From positions 186,001 through 250,000 of the forward strand of contig NZ_JBEXNL010000002.1 of the NCBI RefSeq assembly GCF_040611135.1: a stretch of 64,000 nucleotides of DNA. Direction: 5' to 3'. Numbering within the stretch: position 1 is the first letter of the stretch; each line of letters opens with the position of its first letter. The notes below the pieces were generated by a model. It ran no database searches. It had not been told where the DNA came from and saw only the letters and a program-made list of their open reading frames with translations. Source of the stretch: Tsukamurella sp040611135. Lineage in GTDB: Bacteria; Actinomycetota; Actinomycetes; Mycobacteriales; Mycobacteriaceae. The position numbers and the translations under genes are program-made. Below, one piece after another: positions 16,781 to 25,764 of the stretch.

Positions 16781-18151
16781 GTGACGACCGAGACCACGCA
16801 GGAGCCGTCGATCGCGGCGCGGCTCGACAGGCTGCCGATGACGCGGCTGCACTTCGTCGCGGTGGGGGTGATCGGGCTCGGGCTGTTCTTCGATCAGTAC
16901 GAGAACTTCCTGGCCGCGACCATCGCGACCGTGCTGAAGAAGGACTTCGCACTCGGTGCCGACGAGCTCAAGCTGCTCCTGGCCTCCGCGTTCATCGGCC
17001 AGTTCATCGGCGCACTGTTCATGGGGCGGCTCGCCGACCGCTACGGCCGGCGCACCGCGTTCATGCTCAATCTGGCGCTCTACTCGGCCGCCTCGCTCGC
17101 GGGTGCGTTCAGCCCGAATGCGGCGTTCCTGGTGGTGACCAGGTTCGTCGCGGGCATCGGGATCGGCGGCGAGTTCGCGCTCGCCGACTCCTACCTGTCG
17201 GACATCCTGCCGAAGAACGTGCGCGGCAAGTACATCTCCCTGGCCTACGTCGTGTCCTTCCTCGGCGTGCCGGTGGTGGGCTTCGCCGCGCGCTGGCTCA
17301 CGCCGCAGGTCTTCGAGGTCGGGGGAGCCGAGGTGCAGGGGTGGCGGCTGCTGTTCGTGTTCGGTGCGTTCGGTTCGCTGCTCGTCTGGCTGGTCCGACG
17401 GGGCCTCCCCGAATCGCCCCGGTGGCTCGAGGCACGGGGGCGCTCCGACGAGGCCGACGCCATCGTCCGCCGGCTGGAGGCGCAGGCGGTGCAGGAGGGG
17501 GCGGTGCTCGCCGAGCCCGACGCGGCGCTGCACCCGGTGCGCTCGCGGTCGATCACCATCCGCGCGCTGTTCCGCCCGCCGTACCGGCGGCGCACCGTCA
17601 TGCTGTGGATCGTCTCCGCGCTGGAGGTGTTCGGCTACTACGGCTTCGGCACCATCGCGCCGCTCGTGCTGCTGGCCAAGGGCTACTCGATCCAGACCTC
17701 GCTGCTGTTCGTGGCGCTGTCGTACATCGGCTACCCGCTGGGCGCCGCGCTGGCACTGCCGATCGTCGAGCGGATCGAACGGCGGTACCTCGTCATCGGT
17801 TCGGCGGGCCTGATGGCCGTCTTCGGCCTGTGGTTCGGATTCGCGGGCGGTCCGGCGCAGATCGTGGCGGCCGGATTCTGCTACACCCTCGCCTCGAACC
17901 TGTTCTCCAACGCCTATCACGTCTACCTCGCCGACTCGTACCCCACGGCGATCCGCGGGACGGCGGCCGGCGCGGCGTACTCGCTGTCGAAGCTGGTGAC
18001 CGCGTTCCTTCCGTTCGTTCTGCTACCGATCCTCGACGATCGTGGCAGCGTGTGGGTGTTCGCGGTGGTCGCGGCGGCGATGGTCGCGCTGATGATCACG
18101 GTGGCGGTACTCGGTCACCGCAGCACCGGCCGCTCTGCGGACGAGGTCTAG
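16781..18151 (+). CDS. MFS transporter, sugar/metabolite:H+ symporter type
   Basis: A 456-residue, 12-segment major-facilitator protein. Signatures are GRLADRYGRR between segments 2 and 3, RFVAGIGIGGEFALADSYLSDILPKNVRGK (segments 4-5, read in two parts) and PESPRWL after segment 6. A C-terminal GTAAGAAYSLSKL segment recalls the niacin/aromatic-acid/sugar transporter branch. The substrate is unknown. GTG at 16781 is chosen by the onset of similarity. The upstream region has a short dyad TTCGG/CCGAA around 16746-16766. A second MFS gene follows after 25 bases, probably in one operon. Confidence 0.85.
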   Translation: MTTETTQEPSIAARLDRLPMTRLHFVAVGVIGLGLFFDQYENFLAATIATVLKKDFALGADELKLLLASAFIGQFIGALFMGRLADRYGRRTAFMLNLALYSAASLAGAFSPNAAFLVVTRFVAGIGIGGEFALADSYLSDILPKNVRGKYISLAYVVSFLGVPVVGFAARWLTPQVFEVGGAEVQGWRLLFVFGAFGSLLVWLVRRGLPESPRWLEARGRSDEADAIVRRLEAQAVQEGAVLAEPDAALHPVRSRSITIRALFRPPYRRRTVMLWIVSALEVFGYYGFGTIAPLVLLAKGYSIQTSLLFVALSYIGYPLGAALALPIVERIERRYLVIGSAGLMAVFGLWFGFAGGPAQIVAAGFCYTLASNLFSNAYHVYLADSYPTAIRGTAAGAAYSLSKLVTAFLPFVLLPILDDRGSVWVFAVVAAAMVALMITVAVLGHRSTGRSADEV

Positions 18152-18176
18152 GCCGGAGCCGGCCGGAAAGGCGATC

Positions 18177-19532
18177 ATGAGCGAATCGAGTGCGACGGTG
18201 CCCGTCTCGTCCCGGGCGGACACCCGCCGGGCGATCTGGAACACGCTGCGCGGGTCGAGCGGGAACCTCATCGAGTGGTACGACGTGTACGTCTACACGG
18301 CGTTCGCCAGCTACTTCGAAGGCCACTTCTTCGACCACGCCGACAAGAACTCCACCGTGTACGTCTACGCGATCTTCGCGGTGACCTTCGTGATGCGGCC
18401 CGTGGGCTCGTGGTTCTTCGGGCGCTACGCCGACCGGAGGGGCCGACGCTCGGCACTGACGATGAGCGTGTCCCTGATGGCGCTGTGCTCGTTCGTGATC
18501 GCCGTCGTGCCGGGTCGCGAGACGATCGGTGGCGCCGCGGCGCTGATCCTGCTGCTGTGCCGGCTCGTCCAGGGCTTCGCGACGGGCGGCGAGTACGGCA
18601 CGTCCGCGACGTACATGTCCGAGGCCGCGACGCGGGAGCGACGCGGATTCTTCTCCTCCTTCCAGTACGTGACGCTGGTCGGAGGCCAGGTGCTGGCGCA
18701 GCTCATGCTGCTGATCCTGCTGGGCCTGTTCTCCAAGGCCCAGGTCGGCGACTTCGGGTGGCGGATAGCGTTCTTCGTGGGCGGTATCGCCGCGATCGCG
18801 GTGTTCTGGCTGCGCCGGTCGATGGACGAGTCCTTGTCCGAGGAGCGGCTGGCTGCGGTGCGGGCCGGTGAGGACACCTCGTCGGGCACCTTGCGCGAGC
18901 TTTTCACCGGGTACTGGCGTCCCCTGCTGCTGTGCTTCCTGATCACGATGGGCGGCACCCTCGCCTTCTACGTCTACAGCGTGAACGCGCCGGCGATCGT
19001 GAAGTCGGCCTACAAGGACCACGAACTGGTCGCGACCTGGGTGAACCTGATCGGCCTGACCTTCCTCATGCTCATCCAGCCGATCGGCGGCATGATCAGC
19101 GACAAGGTCGGTCGCAAGCCCATGCTGGTCTTCTTCGGCATCGGCGGCGTGGTCTACACCTACTTCCTGATCACCTACTTGCCGAACCTCCATGTCGCGG
19201 TGGCTTCGCTCGCGATGGTGTGTCTCGGATACGTGATCATCACCGGCTACACGTCGATCAACGCGCTGGTGAAGGCGGAGCTGTTCCCGTCGCACATCCG
19301 GGCCCTGGGCGTGGGAATCGGATACGCGCTGGGCAACTCCGTGTTCGGCGGCACCGCACCGGTCCTCTACGAGGCCGCGAAGAACGCCGGCCACGTCACC
19401 TGGTTCATCGTCTACGTGACGGTGACGATCGGGATCTCACTGTTCGTGTACCTCTTCTTCCTGCGCAACAAGTCCGAGACCTTCCTCGACCGGGAGCGCG
19501 GCAGCGCCTTCGCGGTCGACGGTGCGCGGTAG
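18177..19532 (+). CDS. MFS transporter of the metabolite:H+ symporter family (KgtP/ShiA-like)
   Basis: A 451-residue protein with the MHS-family hallmark near the N-terminus, GNLIEWYDVYVYTAFASYF, then GRYADRRGRRSAL and RLVQGFATGGEYGTSATYMSE. It resembles alpha-ketoglutarate permease KgtP more than ProP because it lacks a C-terminal coiled coil. Probable substrates are dicarboxylic or oxo acids; this is inferred from family only. A GGAAAGG ribosome-binding site precedes the ATG. It ends 4 bases before the convergent lipoprotein gene. Confidence 0.85.
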   Translation: MSESSATVPVSSRADTRRAIWNTLRGSSGNLIEWYDVYVYTAFASYFEGHFFDHADKNSTVYVYAIFAVTFVMRPVGSWFFGRYADRRGRRSALTMSVSLMALCSFVIAVVPGRETIGGAAALILLLCRLVQGFATGGEYGTSATYMSEAATRERRGFFSSFQYVTLVGGQVLAQLMLLILLGLFSKAQVGDFGWRIAFFVGGIAAIAVFWLRRSMDESLSEERLAAVRAGEDTSSGTLRELFTGYWRPLLLCFLITMGGTLAFYVYSVNAPAIVKSAYKDHELVATWVNLIGLTFLMLIQPIGGMISDKVGRKPMLVFFGIGGVVYTYFLITYLPNLHVAVASLAMVCLGYVIITGYTSINALVKAELFPSHIRALGVGIGYALGNSVFGGTAPVLYEAAKNAGHVTWFIVYVTVTIGISLFVYLFFLRNKSETFLDRERGSAFAVDGAR

Positions 19533-19536
19533 TCGC

Positions 19537-20733
19537 TCAGCGTTGCGGGGCGGATCGGAGGATCAGGTACTGGGCAGCGATGGCCTGAGCACTCTTCGCG
19601 GGCTGTCGCGAGGTGTACTCGCCGACGTACCTGCCGACGGGGACCACGCAATGGCCCTGTGCGGAGCGGTCCTTCGTGGCGGTCACGCAGGTGGCGCCGG
19701 GCACCCCGTCCACTGTGCTGACCGACGACCCCGCGCTGTCCTGCCGGTACGCGGCGACGAGCCGGCCCGCGAGGAGAGTCGCACCGGCGGCGTCGCGGGC
19801 CCGATAGACGTTGCTCGCGCCGAGGCCGACGACGTCGACACCGGCGTCGGCCACGTCGGTTCGCGTTCGGGCGGGTCGTTCCACCTGATTCAGCAGGCCT
19901 CGCGCGGTGGCCCAGCCGTCGGTGAACAACGTCCCGTCGGCGGGTGTGGGGTGAGCAAGCGTGAGGCTCCGGACACCGTCGGAATCGGTGGGCAGGGACC
20001 CGAGCCGGTCGTCGGGGGTGGGCGTGAATCCGCGGAGTGCCGCGACCTGCTCGGTCAGGAACCGTGTCGTGACGGACGGCCCGTCGTCGATCGAGGTCCG
20101 TACCGCGATGAGGAGTCTGCCCGCCGGCAGCAGTGCCGTGACGCTGGTCTTCCCGTTCGTCGTCTTCGAGTACGCCGTAGCGCTGGGTTGCCCGGCGAGA
20201 GGAAGTGGCGTCTTCGGCGTGGGGGACTGGTCCGATGGGGGCGTGTCGGCAGCAAGGACGGACGGTGCGGTGGCAGCGGCCGTGGCCTCCTCGGCGGAGG
20301 GCATCCGCATCAGCGCGACGATGAACTCGTGGCTGCTCGCGCCCGCCTCCGCGCTGTCGCCGTACGCGACGAAGTTTCCGAACTTACTCGCTTTCGTCGC
20401 TGCGGCGACGCCGCTGCCGAAGGCGTCGGCCACCGATTCGCCGGCGGCGTTGTGGACGGCGCGGATGTACGTCATCGACGGCACGATGTCGGTGACCACC
20501 GGCATCGTCGTGAACATGCGCTGCATCTCGAGTGCCTTGCGGTCGCGTGTCGATGCTGTGATCGTGCGTGCGGAGGTCGCGAACCCACCGGTATCCAGGT
20601 GCGGCGCTGCGCTACTGGGAGCTGTGGGCTCGCCCGCGGTGGAGGAGCACCCGGCGATCGTGGCGACGACGGCGAGCGCGCACGCCGCGCGGCGTGCGCG
20701 CGTCGAGGGACCGGTCGATGTGAGCGTGATCAT
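19537..20733 (-). CDS. Lipoprotein of unknown function (DUF7373-like)
   Basis: A 398-residue predicted lipoprotein: basic N-terminus, hydrophobic core and lipobox TIAGC giving Cys29. The mature part contains two similar-sized segments with patterns such as LEMQRMFTTMPVVTDIVPSM and GATLLAGRLVAAYR, reminiscent of the DUF7373 lipoproteins frequent in Tsukamurella, Nocardia and Rhodococcus. It is anchored on the outer face of the cytoplasmic membrane. No function can be named. It is transcribed towards the MFS pair, with almost no intergenic space. Confidence 0.75.
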   Translation of the reverse strand: MITLTSTGPSTRARRAACALAVVATIAGCSSTAGEPTAPSSAAPHLDTGGFATSARTITASTRDRKALEMQRMFTTMPVVTDIVPSMTYIRAVHNAAGESVADAFGSGVAAATKASKFGNFVAYGDSAEAGASSHEFIVALMRMPSAEEATAAATAPSVLAADTPPSDQSPTPKTPLPLAGQPSATAYSKTTNGKTSVTALLPAGRLLIAVRTSIDDGPSVTTRFLTEQVAALRGFTPTPDDRLGSLPTDSDGVRSLTLAHPTPADGTLFTDGWATARGLLNQVERPARTRTDVADAGVDVVGLGASNVYRARDAAGATLLAGRLVAAYRQDSAGSSVSTVDGVPGATCVTATKDRSAQGHCVVPVGRYVGEYTSRQPAKSAQAIAAQYLILRSAPQR

Positions 20734-20778
20734 GGGAAGAGGTTAGTGTCGTCCGGTTGGCGTTCCCTGGTGACCTGC

Positions 20779-21564
20779 TTACCGTGGTGATGCTGTGGAG
20801 CTGCGGATCCAGTTGCCGAACTCGACGGCGAGGTGCCACTGGTGCTGCCGGAGAAGGCGTGCCGGCACCACGGCCGGGAACTCGACGGTCAGCAGCGCCT
20901 CGAGAGTGCCGTCCCGGTCGCGCAGTTGGTGGCGGACGCCGCCGATGCACGTGCCGTCGTCGAGGAGCGCCGCGCCCGCGATCTGGATCGGGTAACCGGG
21001 GTCGGCGGGCGTGCTGAGCCGGTCGGTACGGGTGTAGTCGACGAGGAAGCGGGTGGCGGCGGGCGAGCCGCCCGTGGTCTCGACGACCTCCTGACGTCCG
21101 TCGGGCAGGCCACGGAGCAGGTAGTGGTCGGGGCACGCCTCGAGCATCTCGGCCTCGCGGTTCGACGCGGTGAGGTCGTCGAACCAGTCCGCGAACCGGT
21201 CAGCGGACACGTCCGGCGCCTCCAGGCGGGTGACCGATGTCGCCGTGCGGCCGCGGCTCGCGGCGACGGTCGCCCGCGTGGTCGCCTCGGAGAACGCGAG
21301 CTCGCGGCGGAGCAGCGCGTACATGCCGGCGTGGCCGAGGCGGGTCTTCATCGAAGTCAGCGCTGCACGCTGCGTGTCGATCGGCCCGCCCAGCACGCCC
21401 GCGATCGTCTCGCCCGGGAGCATCTCTCCCACGGCCCGCGCCCCCAGCCCGGCGGCCAGCTTGCGGAATACGGCCCGGAGGCGGCGCTCTTCCCATGTGC
21501 GGACCTGTTCGCCGGCGACCTCGCGGTCCTCGATGAAGGTCCGGATCGTCGTGGATGTCGTCAT
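20779..21564 (-). CDS. Protein of unknown family, cytoplasmic paralogue of the Tat-exported neighbour
   Basis: A 261-residue protein with no signal peptide. It shares with the divergent gene at 21631-22575 the motifs ACPDHY, DGRQEV, DPGYPI, GGVRHQ and a C-terminal WHLAVEFGNWI. The N-terminal half is charged and helical. I do not recognise the family. Conserved Cys, Asp and His near the middle (CPDHY) could be functional residues. The start at ATG 21564 fits the shared upstream region, which contains a perfect palindrome. Confidence 0.7.
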   Translation of the reverse strand: MTTSTTIRTFIEDREVAGEQVRTWEERRLRAVFRKLAAGLGARAVGEMLPGETIAGVLGGPIDTQRAALTSMKTRLGHAGMYALLRRELAFSEATTRATVAASRGRTATSVTRLEAPDVSADRFADWFDDLTASNREAEMLEACPDHYLLRGLPDGRQEVVETTGGSPAATRFLVDYTRTDRLSTPADPGYPIQIAGAALLDDGTCIGGVRHQLRDRDGTLEALLTVEFPAVVPARLLRQHQWHLAVEFGNWIRSSTASPR

Positions 21565-21584
21565 TCCGCTCCAACCTCTCGTTC

Positions 21585-21609
21585 TTAACGCTATAAATAG
21601 TAGCGTTAA
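21585..21609. promoter_or_regulatory. Palindromic operator between the divergent paralogues
   Basis: A perfect inverted repeat with arms TTAACGCTA (21585-21593) and TAGCGTTAA (21601-21609) and a 7-base spacer. The centre contains TATAAAT, a plausible -10 box, so binding would block RNA polymerase. It lies 21 bases from both start codons, in an AT-rich island within GC-rich sequence. Such a dyad is typical for TetR-type repressors, and a tetR gene lies downstream at 22610. Confidence 0.8.
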
Positions 21610-21630
21610 TTCTGCGAGAGGGACACGACA

Positions 21631-22575
21631 ATGACGCGATCTGCGACGACCGGGCCGTCCGTGCCGGGCAGGACGACGGTGACGACGAATCGCAGACGGT
21701 TCCTCCTCGGCGCGGCTGCGGCCTCGGCCTCGGGGTCGGTGGTCGTGGCGGCCCGATCCGCCGGCAGCGCCCTCGGGGCACCCGGGTCCGCCGCCCCCGC
21801 TCCGCAGCTGCGGACATTCCTCGACGGCGAGCGGGTGACACCGGATCGGATCCGCGCCTGGGAGGCCCGCCGGATCCCGGTGGCAGCGGCGCGGCTGGCG
21901 CGGGACTATCCGGGCGTGGCGCGGGGCGAGCTGGCCGCGCTGATCGACCGCGGCCCCGCGGCGACGGCGGATCTGGGTCCCGCGCGGGCGGTGCTCGCGA
22001 GGACCCGTGCGGACCTCGGCGTCGAGCGGATCCGCGAGATGTTGGCGCCGGAGATCGCGGTGTCCGGCGCGGCGACCCTGGGCGCCCTCGCGATCTCGGG
22101 CGGCCGGTGGGCGATCGCCGCCACCGACATCGACTGTCCCCGGGGCACGGCAGAGGGATTCGCGGCCTGGTTCACCCGGGAGCGCGACATCGACGACCGA
22201 CGCACGTGGACCGACGCCTGCCCCGACCACTACGTCATCGTGACCGGTGCGGACGGACGGCAGGAGGTCATCGAGGTGACCGGCGGCGCGGTCCTGCCCA
22301 GTCGCTTCTTCGTCGACTACACCGACCGAGCGCGCGTGCCCGTCCCACGCGACCCCGGGTATCCGATCGAGGTCGCCGGTACCGCGTCCGTCGCCGGCGG
22401 CGACCTGATCGGTGGTGTGCGGCACCAGTTCCGGAACCTACCCGGCGGCGGATTCCGCAGCCGGCTCCGTGTCGCCTTCCCCGCCGCCGTGCCGGGCCTG
22501 TACATCACCGAGCATCGGTGGCACCTGGCCGTCGAATTCGGCAACTGGATCTCCGCGTACCTGCGCGCCGGGTGA
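21631..22575 (+). CDS. Tat-exported protein of unknown family, paralogue of the divergent gene
   Basis: A 314-residue protein with a twin-arginine signal (NRRRFLLGAAA, residues about 20-60) and an AxA-type cleavage region. The mature part carries the same conserved blocks as the gene at 20779-21564: ACPDHYVIVTGADGRQEVIE, DPGYPIEVAG, GGVRHQFR and WHLAVEFGNWI. One copy is therefore exported folded while the other stays inside. I do not recognise the family. A gagagggac ribosome-binding site precedes the ATG. The tetR gene follows after 34 bases on the same strand. Confidence 0.72.
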   Translation: MTRSATTGPSVPGRTTVTTNRRRFLLGAAAASASGSVVVAARSAGSALGAPGSAAPAPQLRTFLDGERVTPDRIRAWEARRIPVAAARLARDYPGVARGELAALIDRGPAATADLGPARAVLARTRADLGVERIREMLAPEIAVSGAATLGALAISGGRWAIAATDIDCPRGTAEGFAAWFTRERDIDDRRTWTDACPDHYVIVTGADGRQEVIEVTGGAVLPSRFFVDYTDRARVPVPRDPGYPIEVAGTASVAGGDLIGGVRHQFRNLPGGGFRSRLRVAFPAAVPGLYITEHRWHLAVEFGNWISAYLRAG

Positions 22576-22609
22576 TGGTGTGCCCGTGGGCGCCTGGGAG
22601 ACTACGGGC

Positions 22610-23242
22610 ATGGACGGTCGCGCGAACCCCGAGTCCGACGGTGCCGCCGGGGGCCCGGAGCCCCGGCGCCGCACCGGCGGTCGCTCCGCGCGCGTCCGGG
22701 AGTCCGTACTGGCTGCGGCACTGGCGCTGGTGGCGGAGCGGGGCTTCGAAGGGTTGCGCATCGCGGAGGTCGCCGTGCGCGCGGGGGTCGCGGAGACGAC
22801 GGTCTACCGTCGCTGGCCGACACCGACGGCGCTGATCTCCGACGCCGTCACCGAGCTCGCCGCGCAGGGCAATCCGGCGCCCGATACCGGCGATCTGTGC
22901 GGTGATCTGCGCCGGGTCGCGGAGCAGATCACGGCGTTGCTGGCGGGCCCGGGCATCGCGCGGCTCGTCGGCGCGACCCTGTCGATGGCGGGTGATGCGG
23001 AGGTCGACGCCGCGCGACGACGGTTCTGGGACACGCGTTTCGCGAGCAACGCGCCGGTCGTCGAGCGCGCGATCACCCGCGGCGAGCTACCGGGCGGTAC
23101 GGTCCCGCGCGAGGTGCTCGAGACTCTCGCGGCGCCGCTGTACTTCCGCCTGCTGGTCGGGGGTGAGCAGCCCGACGGTGCCTTCATCTCCCGGTGCGTC
23201 GACGACGCGGTGACGCTGCACGGCGGGCGGGTGGGGCGGTAG
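22610..23242 (+). CDS. TetR-family transcriptional regulator
   Basis: A 210-residue protein. After a charged, disordered head, the HTH spans about residues 25-75 (VRESVLAAALALVAERGFEG, then EVAVRAGVAETTVYRRW). The ligand-binding C-terminal domain resembles the TetR_C_11-like type. It lies just downstream of, and in the same direction as, the Tat-exported paralogue and is the obvious candidate to bind the palindrome at 21585-21609. The ligand is unknown. Confidence 0.88.
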   Translation: MDGRANPESDGAAGGPEPRRRTGGRSARVRESVLAAALALVAERGFEGLRIAEVAVRAGVAETTVYRRWPTPTALISDAVTELAAQGNPAPDTGDLCGDLRRVAEQITALLAGPGIARLVGATLSMAGDAEVDAARRRFWDTRFASNAPVVERAITRGELPGGTVPREVLETLAAPLYFRLLVGGEQPDGAFISRCVDDAVTLHGGRVGR

Positions 23243-23282
23243 TCGTGGTGAGCGTGCGCGCCGGCCGCGCCCGCCACGGCCG

Positions 23283-24035
23283 TCAGCGCCAGCGCGAGAG
23301 CAGCTCGTTCGATCGTTCGGTGAGCTGCATCTGCCAGATCGGCCCGAAGCTGATCCTGCCCGCACCGGCGGCGGCGAGCGCGGCCAGATCGTCGGTCGCG
23401 GGATTCGCGATCGCGTTCACCGGCAGCGGCAGAGCGTCCGCGAGGTGGCGGAGCGTGGCCGCGTCGTGGAACGCGACCGGGTAGAGCGAATCGGCGCCCG
23501 CGTCGGCGCACAGCTGCATCCGCGCGATGGCGCGCTGAACCCGATCCTCCGCCTCGCCCACCTGATTCTTGAAGATGTCGGTGCGGGCGTTGATGACGAC
23601 GTGCACGCCCGCGGCGTCGGACGCGGCGCGCAGCGCGGCGACCAGGTCCGCGTGCTCCTGGGCCTCGCGGAAGCGGCCGCCTTCGCCGTGCACCGTGTCC
23701 TCGATGTTCAGTCCCACCGCACCCGCTCCGAGCAGGCCATCGATGATCCGCTCGGCGGACTGCCCGTAACCGGACTCGATGTCGACGGAGACGGGAACCG
23801 GGACTGCGGAGGTGATCTGGGCGACGCGGGTCATCGCCTCGTCGAAGGTCATGCCCTCGCCGTCGGGCTTGCCGACCGAATCGGCCATCGGATGCGATCC
23901 GACGGTGAGCGCGGCGAACCCGGCTGCGACGGCGGTGTTCGCGGACCAGGCGTCCCACGTGGTGGGCAGGACGACGGGATCGCCCTTGCGGTGCAGGGAC
24001 TTGAGGGTGACGGCCAGATCGGCGAGCGAGGTCAT
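23283..24035 (-). CDS. Isocitrate lyase/PEP mutase family enzyme
   Basis: A 250-residue TIM-barrel protein of the phosphoenolpyruvate mutase/isocitrate lyase superfamily. It shows VLPTTWDAWSANTAVAAGF (N-terminal strand), the metal-binding VDIESGYG, GLNIEDTVHGEGGR and NARTDIF. Family members cleave or form C-C or P-C bonds of 2-oxo acids (for example oxaloacetate decarboxylase, 2-methylisocitrate lyase). The KKCGH motif of true isocitrate lyases is absent. It ends the ectoine gene run, 5 bases after ectC on the same strand, but a role in ectoine metabolism is not established. Confidence 0.85.
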   Translation of the reverse strand: MTSLADLAVTLKSLHRKGDPVVLPTTWDAWSANTAVAAGFAALTVGSHPMADSVGKPDGEGMTFDEAMTRVAQITSAVPVPVSVDIESGYGQSAERIIDGLLGAGAVGLNIEDTVHGEGGRFREAQEHADLVAALRAASDAAGVHVVINARTDIFKNQVGEAEDRVQRAIARMQLCADAGADSLYPVAFHDAATLRHLADALPLPVNAIANPATDDLAALAAAGAGRISFGPIWQMQLTERSNELLSRWR

Positions 24036-24040
24036 GAGTA

Positions 24041-24433
24041 TCAGTCTGGCACGGCGACGAGCGGGTAGACGCCGTTCTCGTCGTGCACCTCGGTGCCGAC
24101 GACGGGTGGGTTGAAGACGCACAGCATGCGCATCCGGGTCCGCGTGGTCACGGTGTGTCGCTCGTGGCCGTCGAGCAGGTACATCGTGCCGGGTGCGAGC
24201 GGGTACTCTACGCCGGTCTCGCGATCGAGGAGCGTGCCCTCGCCCTCCACGAGCCACACGGCCTCGACGTGGTTGGCGTAGTGGAACTCGTTGACGGTTC
24301 CGGGCTCGATCACGGTCTCGTGGAAGGAGAAGCCGACCCGGTCGCCGCCGAGGACGATGCGCTTACTGCGCCAGTGGCCCGCGGCGACGTCGCGCTCGGT
24401 GCCGGTGATCTCATCGGTGGTACGAACGATCAT
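24041..24433 (-). CDS. ectC: L-ectoine synthase
   Basis: A 130-residue cupin enzyme that cyclises N-gamma-acetyl-diaminobutyrate to ectoine. It starts MIVRTTDEITGTERDV and carries the EctC signature WRSKRIVL, the cupin residues in NEFHYANHVEAVWLVEGEG, and PPVVGTEVHDENGVYPL at the C-terminus. The length is normal. The start lies directly at the ectB stop, so the two genes are probably translationally coupled. Confidence 0.96.
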   Translation of the reverse strand: MIVRTTDEITGTERDVAAGHWRSKRIVLGGDRVGFSFHETVIEPGTVNEFHYANHVEAVWLVEGEGTLLDRETGVEYPLAPGTMYLLDGHERHTVTTRTRMRMLCVFNPPVVGTEVHDENGVYPLVAVPD

Positions 24434-25729
24434 TCAGATCAGCACCTTTCGGGTCGCGGTGGCCAGGATGTCGAGACCCAGGTCGAGATCGGAGTCGGTG
24501 ATGGTCAGCGGCGGCAGCAGCTTGACCACCTCGTCCGACGGGCCGGAGGTCTCCGCGAGGAGACCCTGCTCGTAGGCGGCGGCGCAGACCGCGCCCGCCT
24601 TGTCGGCGTCGGCGAAGACCAGTCCCTGCACCATGCCGCGGCCGCGGTGGCTCAGCTGCTCGGGGAACTCGGCACACAGCTCGCCGAAGCGCTTCTCGAT
24701 GTGCGCGCCCTTGCGGAGCGTCTCCTTCTCGAAGCTGTCGTCCGACCAGAACTCATCGATCGCGTGCTTCGCGGTCACGAACGCGGGGTTGTTGCCGCGG
24801 AAGGTGCCGTTGTGCTCGCCGGGGCCCCACACGTCCAGCTCGGGCTTCATCAGGGTGAGCGCCATCGGCAGGCCGTATCCGCCGATCGACTTGGACAGGG
24901 TGACGATGTCCGGGGTGATGCCGGCCACCTCGAATGAGAAGAACGGTCCAGTACGGCCGCAACCCATCTGGACGTCGTCGACGATCAGCAGCATGTCGTG
25001 CCGCTCGCACAGGTCGGCCAGGGCGCGCAGCCACTCGGGTCGCGCGACGTTGACGCCGCCCTCGCCCTGCACGGTCTCGACGATGACGCCCGCCGGCTTG
25101 TTCAGCCCGCTGCCCGAGTCGGCGAGCACGGCCTCGAACCACTGGAAGTCCGGTGCGACACCGTCGAAGTAGTTGTCGAAGGGCATCGGCGTCGCGTGCA
25201 CCAGCGGGATGCCCGCGCCGCCGCGCTTCATCGAGTTGCCGGTCACCGACAAGGCGCCCAGCGTCATGCCGTGGAAGGCGTTGGTGAAGTTGATGATCGA
25301 CTCGCGACCCTTCACCTTGCGGGCGAGCTTCAGAGCCGCCTCGACGGTGTTGGTGCCGGTGGGTCCGGGGAACTGCACCTTGTAGTCGAGGCCGCGCGGG
25401 CGCAGGATCTTGTCCTCGAAGGTCTGCAGGAACTCGCCCTTCGCCACGGTCGACATGTCGAGCGAGTGGGTGATGTGCCCCTCGGAGATGTACTCGACGA
25501 GGGCCTGCTTGAGCTTGGGGTGGTTGTGCCCGTAGTTGAGGGCGCCGGCGCCCGCGAAGAAGTCGAGGTAGCGGTGGCCGTCGCGGTCGATCAGCCACGA
25601 TCCCTCGGCCCGGTCGAAGACGGCGGGCCAACCGCGGGAGTAGCTGCGCACCTGCGACTCGCGGGTGCTGAAGATCGAGGGCTGCTCGAAATCGGCAGTA
25701 CTGGTGTTCTCGTCGGTCAGGGTGGACAT
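24434..25729 (-). CDS. ectB: Diaminobutyrate-2-oxoglutarate transaminase
   Basis: A 431-residue PLP-dependent class III aminotransferase converting aspartate semialdehyde to 2,4-diaminobutyrate, the entry step to ectoine. It shows FPGPTGTNTVEAALKLARK, the cofactor aspartate in IVDDVQMGCGRTG and the PLP lysine in TLSKSIGG. The N-terminal FSTRESQVRSYSR matches EctB. A GGAGGATCAC ribosome-binding site precedes ATG 25729. It follows ectA after 35 bases. Confidence 0.96.
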   Translation of the reverse strand: MSTLTDENTSTADFEQPSIFSTRESQVRSYSRGWPAVFDRAEGSWLIDRDGHRYLDFFAGAGALNYGHNHPKLKQALVEYISEGHITHSLDMSTVAKGEFLQTFEDKILRPRGLDYKVQFPGPTGTNTVEAALKLARKVKGRESIINFTNAFHGMTLGALSVTGNSMKRGGAGIPLVHATPMPFDNYFDGVAPDFQWFEAVLADSGSGLNKPAGVIVETVQGEGGVNVARPEWLRALADLCERHDMLLIVDDVQMGCGRTGPFFSFEVAGITPDIVTLSKSIGGYGLPMALTLMKPELDVWGPGEHNGTFRGNNPAFVTAKHAIDEFWSDDSFEKETLRKGAHIEKRFGELCAEFPEQLSHRGRGMVQGLVFADADKAGAVCAAAYEQGLLAETSGPSDEVVKLLPPLTITDSDLDLGLDILATATRKVLI

Positions 25730-25764
25730 GGTGATCCTCCTAGTGGGCCTGCAGCCCCCGCCGG

